Assembly (NCBI GenBank): GCA_947652605.1
Contig: OX393579.1
Span: 51,590,970 to 51,654,969, forward strand
DNA length: 64,000 nt
Source: Elmis aenea
Taxonomy: Eukaryota; Arthropoda; Insecta; Coleoptera; Elmidae
Direction of reading: 5' to 3'
Shown: in pieces, positions 1-11,164 of the stretch
How the letters are laid out: each line of letters starts with the position of its first letter
How positions within the stretch are numbered: the first letter of the stretch is position 1
The notes under the pieces: model-generated
Databases searched by the model: none
The model's input: the letters and a program-made list of their open reading frames with translations, nothing else
Told to the model about the DNA's origin: nothing
Translations under genes and position numbers: made by a program

Positions 1-2
1 CC

Positions 3-842
3 AGGAGTGCTCGTTCGGAGCAGAATATTGGAAGTGTTCGCGAAAGTGTAGCCGAAGATCCGACAATGTCCCCCAGGCGGCGTTTTCAACAACTGGGAAT
101 TAAGAGGACCTCTCTACAGAATATTTTGAAGAAAGATCTGGGTATTTTCCCCTACAATATTCAGTTAACTCAAAAACTTGAGCCTCTGGACCATGAACGC
201 CGTCGTAACTTCAGTAATTTTGTCCTAAACAGATTGGAAGGCGACCCAGATTTTCATCAAAAAATCATTGTGAGTGACCCATTTCGACCTCAGTGGATTT
301 GTTAACAAACAAAATTTTTGGAATTGGGGTGAGCAGCAACCTTCGTTAATCCACGAATGACCACTGCATTCTCAGCGCCTAACAGTTTGGTGTAAAATCT
401 GGTCAGGAGGGGTAATTGGGCCCTACTTCTTTAAAGACGCTACAGGTGCTGCTGTGACAGTGACAGGCGATCGCTACCGTGAGATGATTAACCATTTTTT
501 GTTCAATCAAATAAATCAGTTGGGCCTGGAAAACATGTGGTTTCAACAAGACGGAGCCACAAGGCATACGACAAGACACACAATCGAAACATTGAGAGGG
601 ATGTTTCCAGGTCAATTAATCTCAAGAAACGGTGACACTGCTTGACCCCCGAGATCACCAGATTTGACAGCTCCTGACTTTTTTTTGTAGGGCTATCTAA
701 AGGGACGTCTCTATGTGCTAACAGACCGATGAATCTTGAACTCTTAAAGCAGAATATTCGTTCCGCGAAAATGTGATGAAAAGAGCTCAAATTTGTTATG
801 CAGCGAGAGGTGGAAATTTAACAGATGTTATATTTCATACAT
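3..842 (+). pseudogene. mariner-type transposase remnant (left end outside window)
   Basis: Broken transposase of the insect mariner group with an N-terminal helix-turn-helix of the DUF4817 kind. The frame is open from the window edge to 305 and covers the second helix-turn-helix part (…SLQNILKKDLGIFPYN…), then shifts. The catalytic core is read at about 306-645: a GGVIGPYF strand, then the second aspartate in FQQDGATRHT (about 541-570). The third block, PRSPDLTAPDFF, follows a TGA at 643-645 and precedes a TAG at 688-690. At least one frameshift and two stops make it non-functional. The same family is found at 5105-5300 and 61975-62964. The transposase would cut and paste DNA at TA sites. 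The right terminal repeat was not recognised, so the right border is approximate. Confidence 0.8.
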
Positions 843-1612
843 AATTGTCAAGCCTAAATAAAGTATTTACGAAAAAATATCTGCTATTTTACAATTGGTA
901 TAAAAATAATTAAAATTTTAAGTTGTATCGTTTTGATTGATGCATGTAAAATGAATCACTAGACTTTGCAAATATTCATTTCCGTATTGTTTCCGATTGT
1001 GAAAAATAATCTCCAAACTAATTTAAACGCATGATTTTCGCCTTACAGATTAAAACATCAAATATTCAGCAAGTTAGTCGAAGTGGCACAACAAAAAAGC
1101 TCGCATAACCAATGCAAATTTATACGTCAAAATTATTTCCATCAGAAGTAAGCTTAACTCAAAAAAACAATTATTTTTTATTTTAATTCCAGAGTGTATG
1201 CAAAAACATGTAAAAAGCAGCTAAAAAATAATCAGTGTAGCGCAAAATACGTTTAGCCTAGTAAATTATTCATCAAGTAGAAATTCAATAAGTCAGCAAA
1301 TTTCGCTAAAAAGTCTCATAAATCATCTGGTGTTTTGGTAAACGCCGACCTAAATAACAAATCAGAAAACGCGCCTTTACAAGATCTCATAATTATTACA
1401 GTAATACTATCAAAAAATAAATAATGTTTGAGTAAAGAGTCAGACGACAAAAGAATAAATAATATAGAGCAATGCATTTATCTCTAATCCAATAAAACAA
1501 AAATAAAACATACCTTTATCCTTACGTTTTCTTAGCAATGAATCAGCGTTTTCTGTAAAAAAAAAAAAAAAGTTAATACATTAATTTACAAACTTAAATA
1601 TTAAATTTTTTA
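843..1612. other. no gene seen; AT-rich
   Basis: AT-rich sequence without recognisable coding or terminal repeats. A 14 bp A run lies near 1558-1571, just left of the next element. Confidence 0.5.
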
Positions 1613-2498
1613 CAGGGTGTTCATAATTCAACTTTAAACATGAGGATCTCGCTTGAGTAGAGGTTAAAATTTTATTATGTTTTCTACCTGGCAGGATTGT
1701 CTAATGTTAGATTTAAAACCAATTCATGCATTAGTACATGAACTGGTTTATTCGCATGCGTAAACTATGTACTAATAAATGTATTGGCCAGTATTAGCCG
1801 TTGTTGGAACGCTTTTATGACTGGCCCAATTTAAATGACATTTGTCTATTGGGTTCATAGAAATGTGCGCATCGCAAGGGTAAACACTTTAAGAATCCAG
1901 TACTTAATGAGATTGGGAGGACGATGCATGGCTTACCAGAGCTCACGTAAACAGCGCATGCGTGTAAAAATCCCAGCAACAGTTCGTCCCTTCTTTAAGA
2001 GACTCTTTTGATCGTCCGCAAACCAATACATGAATTGATGGAACGAATGACTGACCGTCCGGTGAACTGTCAGAGACGGTGATGATACGCGATATTGATA
2101 CAGCGCAGAATCCTGACAGTACGTGGCATGGTCCGTGGACTTGTTGGAACAAACCTGTTGTCACTTCTTTCTATACCTAGTAGTGGTTTTCCTGCAATAC
2201 GCCTGAGTATTTTCATTTGCGTAGTCTCTAAAAGTTGTTCAGTTTTAGATGTACCTACTTGATCATTTATATGATGTGTAGGTCATAATCGGTCTGATTG
2301 CTGTTTTGGCAGGCCGGTCGTTGTAGTTTATGTCGTTACCATGACAAGCAATCAACAAACTAAAAATTTTGAAAGCGTATTACTTGTCATCGTAACAAAT
2401 TCTCTTAGGATTATTAATAAAAACTAAATTTAACAAACTTTTCCAAATATTATAATAAGCGAGATTCCCATGTTTAAACTTGAATTTAAAACATCCTG
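1613..2498. mobile_element. ACAGGGTG-ended MITE with a nested insertion
   Basis: The left end reads CAGGGTGTTCATAATTCAAC and the right end is its imperfect inverted copy ending ATCCTG. Both ends sit beside TA (1611-1612 and 2499-2500), as expected for TA-targeting Tc1/mariner-type elements. Both arms carry a GGATCTCGCTT-type subterminal motif (about 1648-1658, inverted about 2458-2466), also seen in the large fold-back elements at 5885 and 42380. A second MITE (1691-2157) is inserted inside; without it the element is about 420 bp. No coding capacity, so it would depend on a transposase encoded elsewhere. Confidence 0.7.
1691..2157 (-). repeat. MITE family with CAGGTTTGTTCCAACAAG end, copy A
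   Basis: Closely similar, in reverse orientation, to 4498-4926 and 15655-16036. The outer end is CTTGTTGGAACAAACC near 2141-2156. The other end is diverged (CCTGCCAGG region, about 1690). Shared internal landmarks are a CAATAGACA / TTCATAGAAATGTGCGCAT block and an ATTTATTAGTAC block. Non-coding. The superfamily was not recognised and the target duplication is not clear. Confidence 0.7.
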
Positions 2499-3204
2499 TA
2501 TATAAGTTGTCCTTTACAAAGAAATGGAAATTTTTCTTACAAAAATAATAAAGTTCTAAACCGGAACCCAGACGTTGCATTGATCTCTGTGTCTAGTCTA
2601 ACTAAAATGCAGGGTCATTATAAAGTCTTTGTGCAGTTTTCAATTTTAATTACATCCGTTCTATTCACGATAGAATAAATCTGCTAAAACTTAAAGAATT
2701 GTTAATTACTAAACTTTAGTAAGTATTTATTCATTCCTTTGTCCATTTATTTTATTGTATAATAGTACAGCACTGGTAGCATTTACCATTCAATAAAATC
2801 AAATATGAGCTATTATGCGCAATTGTTTCTTTTCTTTTATAGAGATTGTGCAGCAACAGCTTCAGTGAAAACGGTATTACTGTAGCTATTATTTAAAACA
2901 AAATAATTAACACAATACACAACGGTGACACCATTATCATTACTAAAACTCCAAAGGATTCAAAGATGAAAGGATTGTAGGATCAAGTCGTGTTAAATTT
3001 TCTGTAAAGGTAAAAGTAATTAATAATATTCCCTGAACGTCACCCTCGGATTTAATTATATTACCATAATTAAAGTTAAACATTTTAATGCCATCCAAGG
3101 CTTCTGCGATTCATCTTAATTAACGTGTAAACAAATTTGTCTTACACGACTAACATTATAATCAATGAAGATTTAATCAAATTACTGTTAAGTGTACAAA
3201 AGTT
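2499..3204. other. no gene seen
   Basis: AT-rich, no recognisable element or exon. Confidence 0.4.
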
Positions 3205-3210
3205 ATAAAT

Positions 3211-3860
3211 TTAAATATTTATAATAGCAGGTCCACCAGGGGATTTTTTTGTAAAAGATAAAGGCTTGGTTAAATTATCAAAAGGTTGCATACAATAGAG
3301 CTTACTCTGTAATGATATTCCGATTTTTTCAAAAATGCATTCATTCGTTCTTTGAGACCTATAATCCTTCGAATTATGGTTTTTCAATTCATTTATTGAG
3401 GTGGATCGGTCCTCTTTGATTTTTTGAGTTATTTTCTTCCAGTATCTTCCTCCAGGGCGTCTCTCCATCTTTTCCTTGGTATTCTCTTGTTCCTGGTCCA
3501 AATGGGGATCCATTGTGTTATCTTCCTGACCATTTCCCTTGGTTTCCTTCTTATAATGTGTGCTGCCCATTGTAATCGTTGTGTTTTAATGTGTCGAACG
3601 ATATTTTCTTCTCCAAGTTCATCCTCTATTTCTTTGTCTCAGTCTTACTTCTCCAAGTCTTGTTCCGTTAGGTCCTAGTATTGCTCTCATTATTTTTCTC
3701 TCCACTATTTTTAATTCTTCCTCTTCTTCTTACTTATTGTTATTGTTTCCATAGCATACGTTATGACGGATCTTATCAGAGTTTTGTATATACTTTACTT
3801 AGTGTTTTACTCTTTGGTAGGGTTTAATCTTAAACAACTGAATGTTACCAAAAGGTATGC
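3211..3860 (-). pseudogene. non-LTR retrotransposon C-terminal remnant (RTE-like)
   Basis: Read on the minus strand, 3570-3211 gives a basic tail including RRPGGRYWKKITQKIKED. This matches the arrangement GRP-x-K-x-W that ends many RTE/BovB-like reverse transcriptases. The upstream part to about 3860 is a more decayed continuation. The reverse transcriptase core itself is absent, so this is a 3' fragment. The clade is an inference from the tail only. Confidence 0.55.
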
Positions 3861-4497
3861 TTCAATATACGTTAATTTTGCTAATTAAGCAGAATCGTTT
3901 TTTTTTATAGGAGTTGATATTCCCACAGTGGTTTAAATTAAGTGGCATATCTTGTTCCCACACATATGTGTATGTACAGATATTTACTTATCGGAAAATT
4001 CACTAAAAATGTATAACGTTTATTCTATGCATTTTAAAACTTTACTATGCATGTGAAATATACAAAACATTTCAATGCTAAAGGAACGTTCAAGCTCTCT
4101 TCAGAAGCTGAAACACTACAGATAATTCAAATTTCAATGTCGAGCTTAAAACTGAAAAATGTGGGAAATGAAAGAGGAATTTAAAATCCTCTGCACATAA
4201 ACGGCTCTCACTATTTCATTAAGGATCAGTCGACTAGCACAATACCGAATAAAATGAAAGCAAATGGAATCCATTAGCTTTGCGATTGACTGCCGCGTGC
4301 TAGTTGAATCTTTTTGAAAAAAACAATACGTAAAAGATTTCGATCAACGCACATAGAAAATTGTGCAATTATAAATGGCAAATGCGGAACAAAAGGGCAG
4401 TTTTAGCACTAAAAGTACAAAGAAAGAGAAATATTTGAATGATTACAACAAGCATTTACAGGGTGTCCAAGATAAAACCATTCACAGTCCAACCATA
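3861..4497. other. no gene seen; ACAGGGTGTCC terminus at 4458
   Basis: AT-rich. Only a single ACAGGGTGTCC end, 40 bp left of the next MITE, stands out. Confidence 0.4.
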
Positions 4498-4926
4498 AGG
4501 TTTGTTTCAACAAGTCCACGGACCATGCAACGTACTGTCAGGATTCTGCGCAGTGTCAATTTCGCGTTCCATCACACCGGACGGTCAGTCATTCGCTCCA
4601 TCAACTCTCAAATCAATTCATGGACTGGTTTGCGTACGATCAAAACAGTCCATTAACGAAGGAACGAACTGTTGCTGGGATTTTTACACGAATGCACTGT
4701 TCATAACTAACGTGAACTCTGGTAGCGGTGCATTCCCCTCTCAACCTATTTATCACTGGATTCTTAAGGTGTTTACCCTAGCGATGCGCACATTTCTATG
4801 AACCCAATAGACACAAATGTCATTTACAGTAATGCTAGTCGTAAAAGCGTTCCAACAACGGCTAATACTGGCCAATACATTTATTAGTACATGGATTGGT
4901 TTTAAATTGCTTGTGGGAAGAAACCT
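4498..4926 (+). repeat. MITE family with CAGGTTTGTTCCAACAAG end, copy B
   Basis: The most complete of three copies (429 bp). Begins AGGTTTGTTTCAACAAG and ends CTTGTGGGAAGAAACCT, an imperfect inverted pair of about 17 bp. It is flanked by ATA on both sides, which may be a short target duplication. No coding potential; the open frames across it are not conserved with the other copies. Confidence 0.75.
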
Positions 4927-5104
4927 ATAAGTGATGGTAAGTAAAAAACAAAACATCTGATTCAAAACCGTTATGAAATTGCGTGTTTTTAAAACAATAG
5001 ACAAGTTATTAAAAGTATAGTCAAGTAATGCATCTTGATCACAATATTTTAGGTAGTAGGCGAATTAAATAATTTTTTTATAATGTTGTTTGGTTTCACC
5101 GGTC

Positions 5105-5300
5105 GCGCAGCGATCCATCTACAACAAGAAGGAGCACCTCCGCATTTCCCCCTGCTAGTGTCTGATTGCCTCGATCAAAATCGGCTGAGGAGGACCATAA
5201 GCTTGATCAGCACAATCCCCTGACTCAACTCCATTAGATTATTACTTAAGGGACACGTGAAAAAGTTTGTCTATACGAAGAAGGCAAAGATGGTTATAAA
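5105..5300 (+). pseudogene. mariner-type transposase fragment
   Basis: Short decayed fragment. The translation has LQQEGAPPHF (normally QQDGAPxHF, so the second catalytic aspartate is now Glu) and, 40 codons on, LKGHVKKFVY, matching the WGHVKSxVY block after the third catalytic residue. A stop lies between them. Same DUF4817-mariner group as the pseudogenes at 3-842 and 61975-62964. No terminal repeats seen. Confidence 0.55.
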
Positions 5301-5884
5301 GATATAAAGCTTACTCCCTTTCCCTGAACTTTATTATATTTTTCCGATACATGAATATATTAAATAACTTCGATTGCATATCACAGTTTTATGATCCAAC
5401 TGTTTTACCTGCAGCAATACTGTTGATTTACAAATATCACATGTTACTTTATATTATAAACGAAGGGCCAAGAGATAAAACTGTTATTGTTAACGTGGTC
5501 TTTGCGTGGACATCTGTCGCACCCGACTCAACACATAAGAAAAACTTGAGACCTGCGAATGTCGTTGAAATCCTACTTCTTTAGAATTAAATGTTCATAG
5601 TCCACAGTCGAAATATGCGCAAATATATACGCTGTGAACTTTTTGGCAGGTTATTTGATTTTATATCAGTTATAAATCACAAACTGTACAACATTTACAT
5701 ATTGATTTACATCAAAAAGCTTAGTTACAAAATACATACACAAATTTACGCTTCATTTACTAATAGTTGAGGAATTTTAAGAATTATGGTATTAAGTTCA
5801 AAATTCAAGAACTTCAAAAAACATCCCACTTTTTTCTTAAATCATTGAATTTCGATCCTTAATGTTTAATGCGACAGGTTTATA

Positions 5885-7394
5885 CAGGGTGTCCCAAATT
5901 ACATTTCCAGCATGGGGATCTCGCTTATTATAAGAGATACAGGTTTGTTGAAATTAGATAAATTATTCCTTAGTATGAGAGGAGCTACAATCAATTTTTA
6001 AAAGTACAAAATTCGTCGTGCTTTAGATGTTATAGCAAAAAATATGAAAATGTCGAATTTCTTTTTTCTTTCATAACTTTTTTGTCTTAATCGTTAGAAC
6101 AATTTTATTGGTACTTTCTGAAGGTACTTTTTAATGGAGAATGTAACTGTCATTTTAGATTTTTTTTAACACCTACCATTTTCGAGATATTACCCCTAAT
6201 TTCATTTTTTCTCATGGGCCGCGAAGTTGGCTATGGAATAGTTGAATGTGCTTTTTTTTCTCGTTTAAATGAGATATTACTTGCTATACCTACTTTTATA
6301 AAGAAGTCACAAAATGAATAAAAATCGTATTTTACCCATCAGTTATCAAGCTATCTATGAAAATAAAAACAAAAAACAACTAATTAAATGTCAAATGACA
6401 GTTACCATTTGTATGCGACATCATTTATTAGAATGTATAGTATTGTTGTGTAATTCGATAGTTTTTGTAGCATATTTGTTTTCATATAATTATGGGCACA
6501 TTTACAACTAATTAAAAAATTTTAATGTTGAAATGCTAAATTCTTTACAACAGAAACTGTGCAAAATAGATATTTGTAATTCTTTATGGATTTGTTTTGG
6601 ATTTTTGGTTGGTTTTTCGAAGAAACTATATTCTTTTAAATATATTTCCAAATTTCTGTAATGACACACTCTTCGTTGCCTTTTCTCAAGATATAGCTCA
6701 AGTATATTCGCTCAGCTTCCACACAGTTTTTATGGTAAAGAATGTAGCATCTCAACATGTCAAATTTTTCGCTATTTTTAAATGTAGCCATCATTATAAC
6801 AATAATTACTAAAAAGACTATCGAATTACACAACAATAATATGAAATTCTAATAAATGATACCACAGACAAATGGCAACGGTCATTTGACATTTAATTAG
6901 TTGTTTTTTGTTTTTATTTTCATAGATAGCTTGATAAGTCATGGGTAAAATACGATTTTTTTCATTTTGTGACTTGTTTATAAAAATAGGTATAGTAGTA
7001 ATATCTTATTTAAACGAGTAAAAAAAAGCACATTTAACTATTCCATAGCCAACTTCGCGGCCCATAAGAAGAAATTGAATTGGGGGTAATATCTCGAAAA
7101 TGGTAGTTGTTAAAAAAAATCTAAAATGACAGTTACATTCTCCATTAAAAAGTACCTTTAGAAAGTGCAAATAAAATTGCTCTAACGATTAAGACAAAAA
7201 AGTTATGAAAAAAAAAAGAAATTCGACATTTTCATATTTTTTGCTATAACATCTGAAGCACGACGAATTTTGTACTTTTAAAAATTGATTGTGGCTCCTT
7301 TTATACCAAGGAATAATTCATCCAATTTAAACAAACCTGTATCTCTTATAATAAGCGAGATCCCCATGCTGGAAATGTAATCTGGGACACCCTG
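5885..7394. mobile_element. 1.5 kb fold-back element with ~590 bp inverted arms, copy 1
   Basis: Left arm 5885 to about 6510 is repeated in reverse from about 6800 to 7394. Outer ends are CAGGGTGTCCC / GGGACACCCTG, each next to TA. Subterminal GGGGATCTCGCTTATTATAAG lies in the left arm (about 5918-5938), with the inverse in the right arm. The spacer is about 300 bp. No credible protein. A second copy lies at 42380-43726. The whole element could form a long hairpin when transcribed. Confidence 0.85.
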
Positions 7395-7499
7395 TATAGA
7401 CATTTGTTCGTGAACAATTGACGTAAATTTTGAATTTAAAAAAATTGCATATATTTGCGTGTTATTGATAATTGCGTTTGCATAAAATTAATATTAGGA

Positions 7500-8010
7500 G
7501 TTATCATAGAGAAAAATGGAGGAATGGACTAGGGTTAAGCGAAAGGCCAGGAAACGTGGGAAGAATATTTAACAGTTTAAGAACAACATTTTTTGGAAAA
7601 AGTCCCAAAACGAACAAAAATGGAAGTGGTCAAAAAGGTTACGACATTTGGCACTTTTATACGGAAGGAAATACCAAAAAAGATAAAATCAGAAATATAG
7701 AAAAAAATTAAAAATAAAATCAGTTGAAACAAAAATACAAGAAAGACAGCTGGGATGGTTGGTCACATTTATAAGATGAAAGAGAAAAGGTTAACCAAAA
7801 AAGCCTATGAAGCAAGATCATAGGGAAAAAACAAAAGAGGTAGACCGAGAAAAACCTGGCAAGACGAAGTTAAAAAAGCAGCAACGGATAGAAACATCAA
7901 ATGGAAAGACATAAAAAATCTAGCACAAGACAGAAAAACATGAAAAAGTCAGTACAACACAACTCAACAGTCCTACACCCAATAGTAGAAAGACTCATGA
8001 CTAAATAAAA
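7500..8010 (+). pseudogene. RTE-like LINE 3' fragment
   Basis: Several frames give consecutive pieces of one reverse transcriptase C-terminus: GRIFNSLRTTFFGKS (7550-7605), then a KRTKMEVVKKV piece, then LGWLVTFI and KNKRGRPRKTWQDEVKKAA (about 7830-7885), ending near DIKNLAQDRK. The order matches the region after the catalytic core in RTE-like LINEs. Frameshifts and stops throughout. It starts about 100 bp right of the fold-back element. Confidence 0.65.
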
Positions 8011-9157
8011 TAATAATAAAATTACTACCATAACTATAAAAATATTCATAACAGCCGTAAAATTTAGCAGTTAACTTAGGTTCCTATTTGGGTAGTTTCT
8101 GTTTTCATGGCAACGTCGATTCTATAACAACTCGCTACCTTAGGATAACATACTGGTTGGAATTGGTTTCAATGTTTGTTCTAAGTCGGTTCGCAGGCTT
8201 TTTTTCCAACACAGATCTAATGAGAATTAAAAATAACTTCTTGGAAGATATAGTTACATCCATCTTACTTAGCCATTTTGTTTCTGTGAATTATTAAACA
8301 TTTAATGGCTTACTGCATTATAAATGGTTCCGGGGGTTGATAAAGGATCCATTGTGGACTAATATTTTATTCACTTGACTTAAACACCTCGTGGTGTTAC
8401 ATCAGAGATTATAATTAAACTTTAGGCACCCGTTTAATTAAAAGATCAAAAGTCTTAATCGTCTTCCAGAGAAGTCTTGATCGTCTTTCAGAGAAAAAAC
8501 TGCATCATAAGCAAACGTTTGTGTAATAGGATGCCACGAATAAACTTTTTCATGAGTTAATGTACAATTAAAGGAGAAACAGCCAATCCAAAAAATTCTA
8601 TCACCTACAAAATTTAAAGAAAAAATAATTTATGGCAATAAGGAAATTCCTGTCATTAATTATTAATGTTACCAACAAAACAAAATTTTTTGAATATTTA
8701 AGATGTTTTTTGCAAACTTTTAGATATCCCTTAATTGTTGGTTGTGTCATAAAACAAAAATGAATCGACCTAGGAAAAATTTGTAACCACCATCCGATTC
8801 GGCTTAAAAAAGTTGCTTGGGCTATGTTTTTACACATTTCCAATATTTTATACTTCAACCAGTTATAAAAGCTTTTTTTAAATCGTGAATTTTCGGTTTT
8901 TCCAAATTTTCTCGGATACCGTTTGAGATATTTTCAATTTCTCTTTGAATTATTAATAGGCACCGAATTTAGCAACTTTGCCAAATTTAAACCTATACTC
9001 TAGCTTATGCATATAATAAGCGAGATCCGCTTTCTTAAACTCGAATATTAATTACCCTGTATAATAAAATACTGTATCAACAGACAATTCTTCATTTTCT
9101 TTGCTCATGATACTTTAACTGGTTTAATAGAAATTAGAGGTGGTTATAATAGTATAT
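8011..9157. other. no gene seen; lone element end at 9000-9058
   Basis: AT-rich. At 9013-9056 there is a reversed ATAATAAGCGAGATC motif followed by TACCCTGTATA, the same terminus and subterminal motif as the ACAGGGTG elements. The matching left end was not found. Confidence 0.45.
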
Positions 9158-9537
9158 TACATAACAAGAGTTGTAAGAAGCATATTACGCACGAGTGGAA
9201 AAAATGCGCACGGGGCCGCGTAGCGGCGAGCGCGTATTTCCACGGGTGCATAATTGCTTTACAACTCGTGTTATGCATCTTACTTTTTGTACGATCACAT
9301 AATACCTACGATTTTAACGGCTTTTTAGCTAATATACACATGTAATTACGTTGTCTTGTCAATTTTGACGTAAGCCTACTTTGGCGTTATAACTTACTAA
9401 CTAGGCATGCAGGAAGTGTTTGACGTAAGTCTACTTTGATCATTTCTTAAAAAAAAACTGTGTTTTTTGCTTACCGTGTATAAGGACCTACTTACTATGC
9501 ATGTAGTCTGTCATTTATATTAGTGGTCGTAGAAAAT
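9158..9537 (+). repeat. hairpin-headed repeat family, copy 1
   Basis: About 380 bp repeat with copies at 24568-24958 (+) and 34402-34800 (-). The first 110 bp fold back: AGTTGTAAGAAGC…TTACGCACGAGTGG pairs with CCACGGGTGCATAATTGCTTTACAACT around a GC-rich loop. Then come a conserved block around CGATCACATAATACC and TTTTAACGGCTTTTTAGC, two GACGTAAG-containing segments, and an end near ATTAGTGGTCGTAGAAA. Non-coding. Confidence 0.75.
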
Positions 9538-9549
9538 AGTTATTTATGT

Positions 9550-9950
9550 ATCAAGGCCAAAAAGTGTAACTTTTTCGGCCGCGTCTGGTTTGCTGGTCGA
9601 GACGTAGTCGAGGCCAGCAAACAGACAAGGCCGAAGAAGTACGTTTTGGCCGAGGTGCATATTACATTTTTTGTGCGATCGAATTAAAAACAATTTAAAT
9701 TTTTAGTAATTTTCAAAATTATAGGTTAGAAACTACGTGACATTCTGTCACTGACAGATGACGGCGTATGTACTGCATTACCGGCCCTCTCCTTAGCAAC
9801 GGCCGTAAAACTTACTTTTTCGGCCGTTGCTGAGGGTAACGGCCTGAAAAGTAACTTTTACGGCCGTTGCTAAGGATACGGCCGGTAATGCAGTACTTTA
9901 TGGTTGCTAACGCGTCCGTCAAACAGCTGTTTCTAGTACGATCGCACAAA
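9550..9950. repeat. GC-rich palindromic block
   Basis: Island of strong inverted repeats in AT-rich DNA. The core 9772-9897 is a near-perfect hairpin: TACTGCATTACCGGCC and TTAGCAACGGCCGTAAAA on the left are mirrored on the right. AGCAACGGCCG or its reverse occurs four times. A second hairpin lies at about 9555-9655 (GGCCAAAA…TTTTGGCC, with inner TTTGCTGG…CCAGCAAA). Probably a MITE or part of one. Confidence 0.65.
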
Positions 9951-11164
9951 AAAGTATTTTTTATTACGTGTGCCTCCCCAAAACGCGCAATTTTTTTGCA
10001 ATTCTTTTTATTTTACCACAGTAAGAAGAAACTTAAACTTTTGTTTTAAACATGGATTTATATTCAAACTACAATAGTTTTTTTTACAGTTCTCAATTTT
10101 CTTAAAACATGAGCTCGCGCTTCAATGCAACAGACGTTTTGAATAACCAAAGTTTTTGTACCCATTCGCATCAAATCTCACAAAGTTATAACGGAAAGGG
10201 CGAGCCCTTTGCAATTCCGATATTGTAAAAGGTACATAAAAACGATTCCATACATATATAAAACCGATACAAATATTTTTTTGCGAATTGTTTTCCTGCG
10301 AGTTATTCACATAAAAGCTTAGAAAAAACGACACACACAAAGGGTTCGTCAACAAAAAAATTGGTGATCTCCAAAGAACAAAATGTAAGGAAAGCCTTAT
10401 GAAATATAGCAGCCGTAAACATTTACAGTACGTTTAACAAATAAATCAAACGTATACTGGAATCCGTTCAATGAAAAATGTTACTTATAATATCGCAGGA
10501 AAAAAGTTGAACCTGCACAAATAAATACGACTAAAACAATCACAAAATGATTAAATGATCACAACACGAGTAAAATAAACAAATCCCGCAAATTAAAACA
10601 CAGTAATTAGGTTGTTCCGTAATACTTTATAGTCGAGTGTGAAAATTACGTCCGCTAAAACTTGTTTGTTGTCTGATTACGTTTGAATTTTTCAACAAAC
10701 CAGAAAAACTCGAAAACTACAAAGCCCCTTCACTGCAAACTGTTAGCAATTATACATAATAAAACAATTTAGGAATTGCCACGCCCACATCTGGTGCTGA
10801 AACCTTTGTTAACGCTGATGATGAATCTCAATTGTCTAAACAAAAGCAGAACGCGCTTTTCACGTCTGTGTTCCATAAAATTACTGGATGATTGTAAAAG
10901 TTCTGTCTATTCCACAAGGAAAATATAGACAATAAAGTTTCAAATTCCATGGTGTAAGTAATCTATGATTTGTTATTTTTATTAACGCGTAACTGATGAT
11001 GTCTTTTTTCTTTATCACGTAACTGGCGAGATGAGGTTAAACCAATCCCAATTTCAAATGCCACTATAAAAATAATTACCATGAAAACTTTTTTGAGATT
11101 GTTAAAAACGTTTTAAATCAAAATGTTTATTACACTTTTTCTATTTTCTTTACATGTACGTCGT
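9951..11164. other. no gene seen
   Basis: AT-rich; no exon with a supported domain and no element termini recognised. Confidence 0.4.

Noticed and set aside
3424..3678. 84-codon + strand frame with hydrophobic, serine-rich product
   Set aside because: Antisense of the LINE tail on the minus strand.
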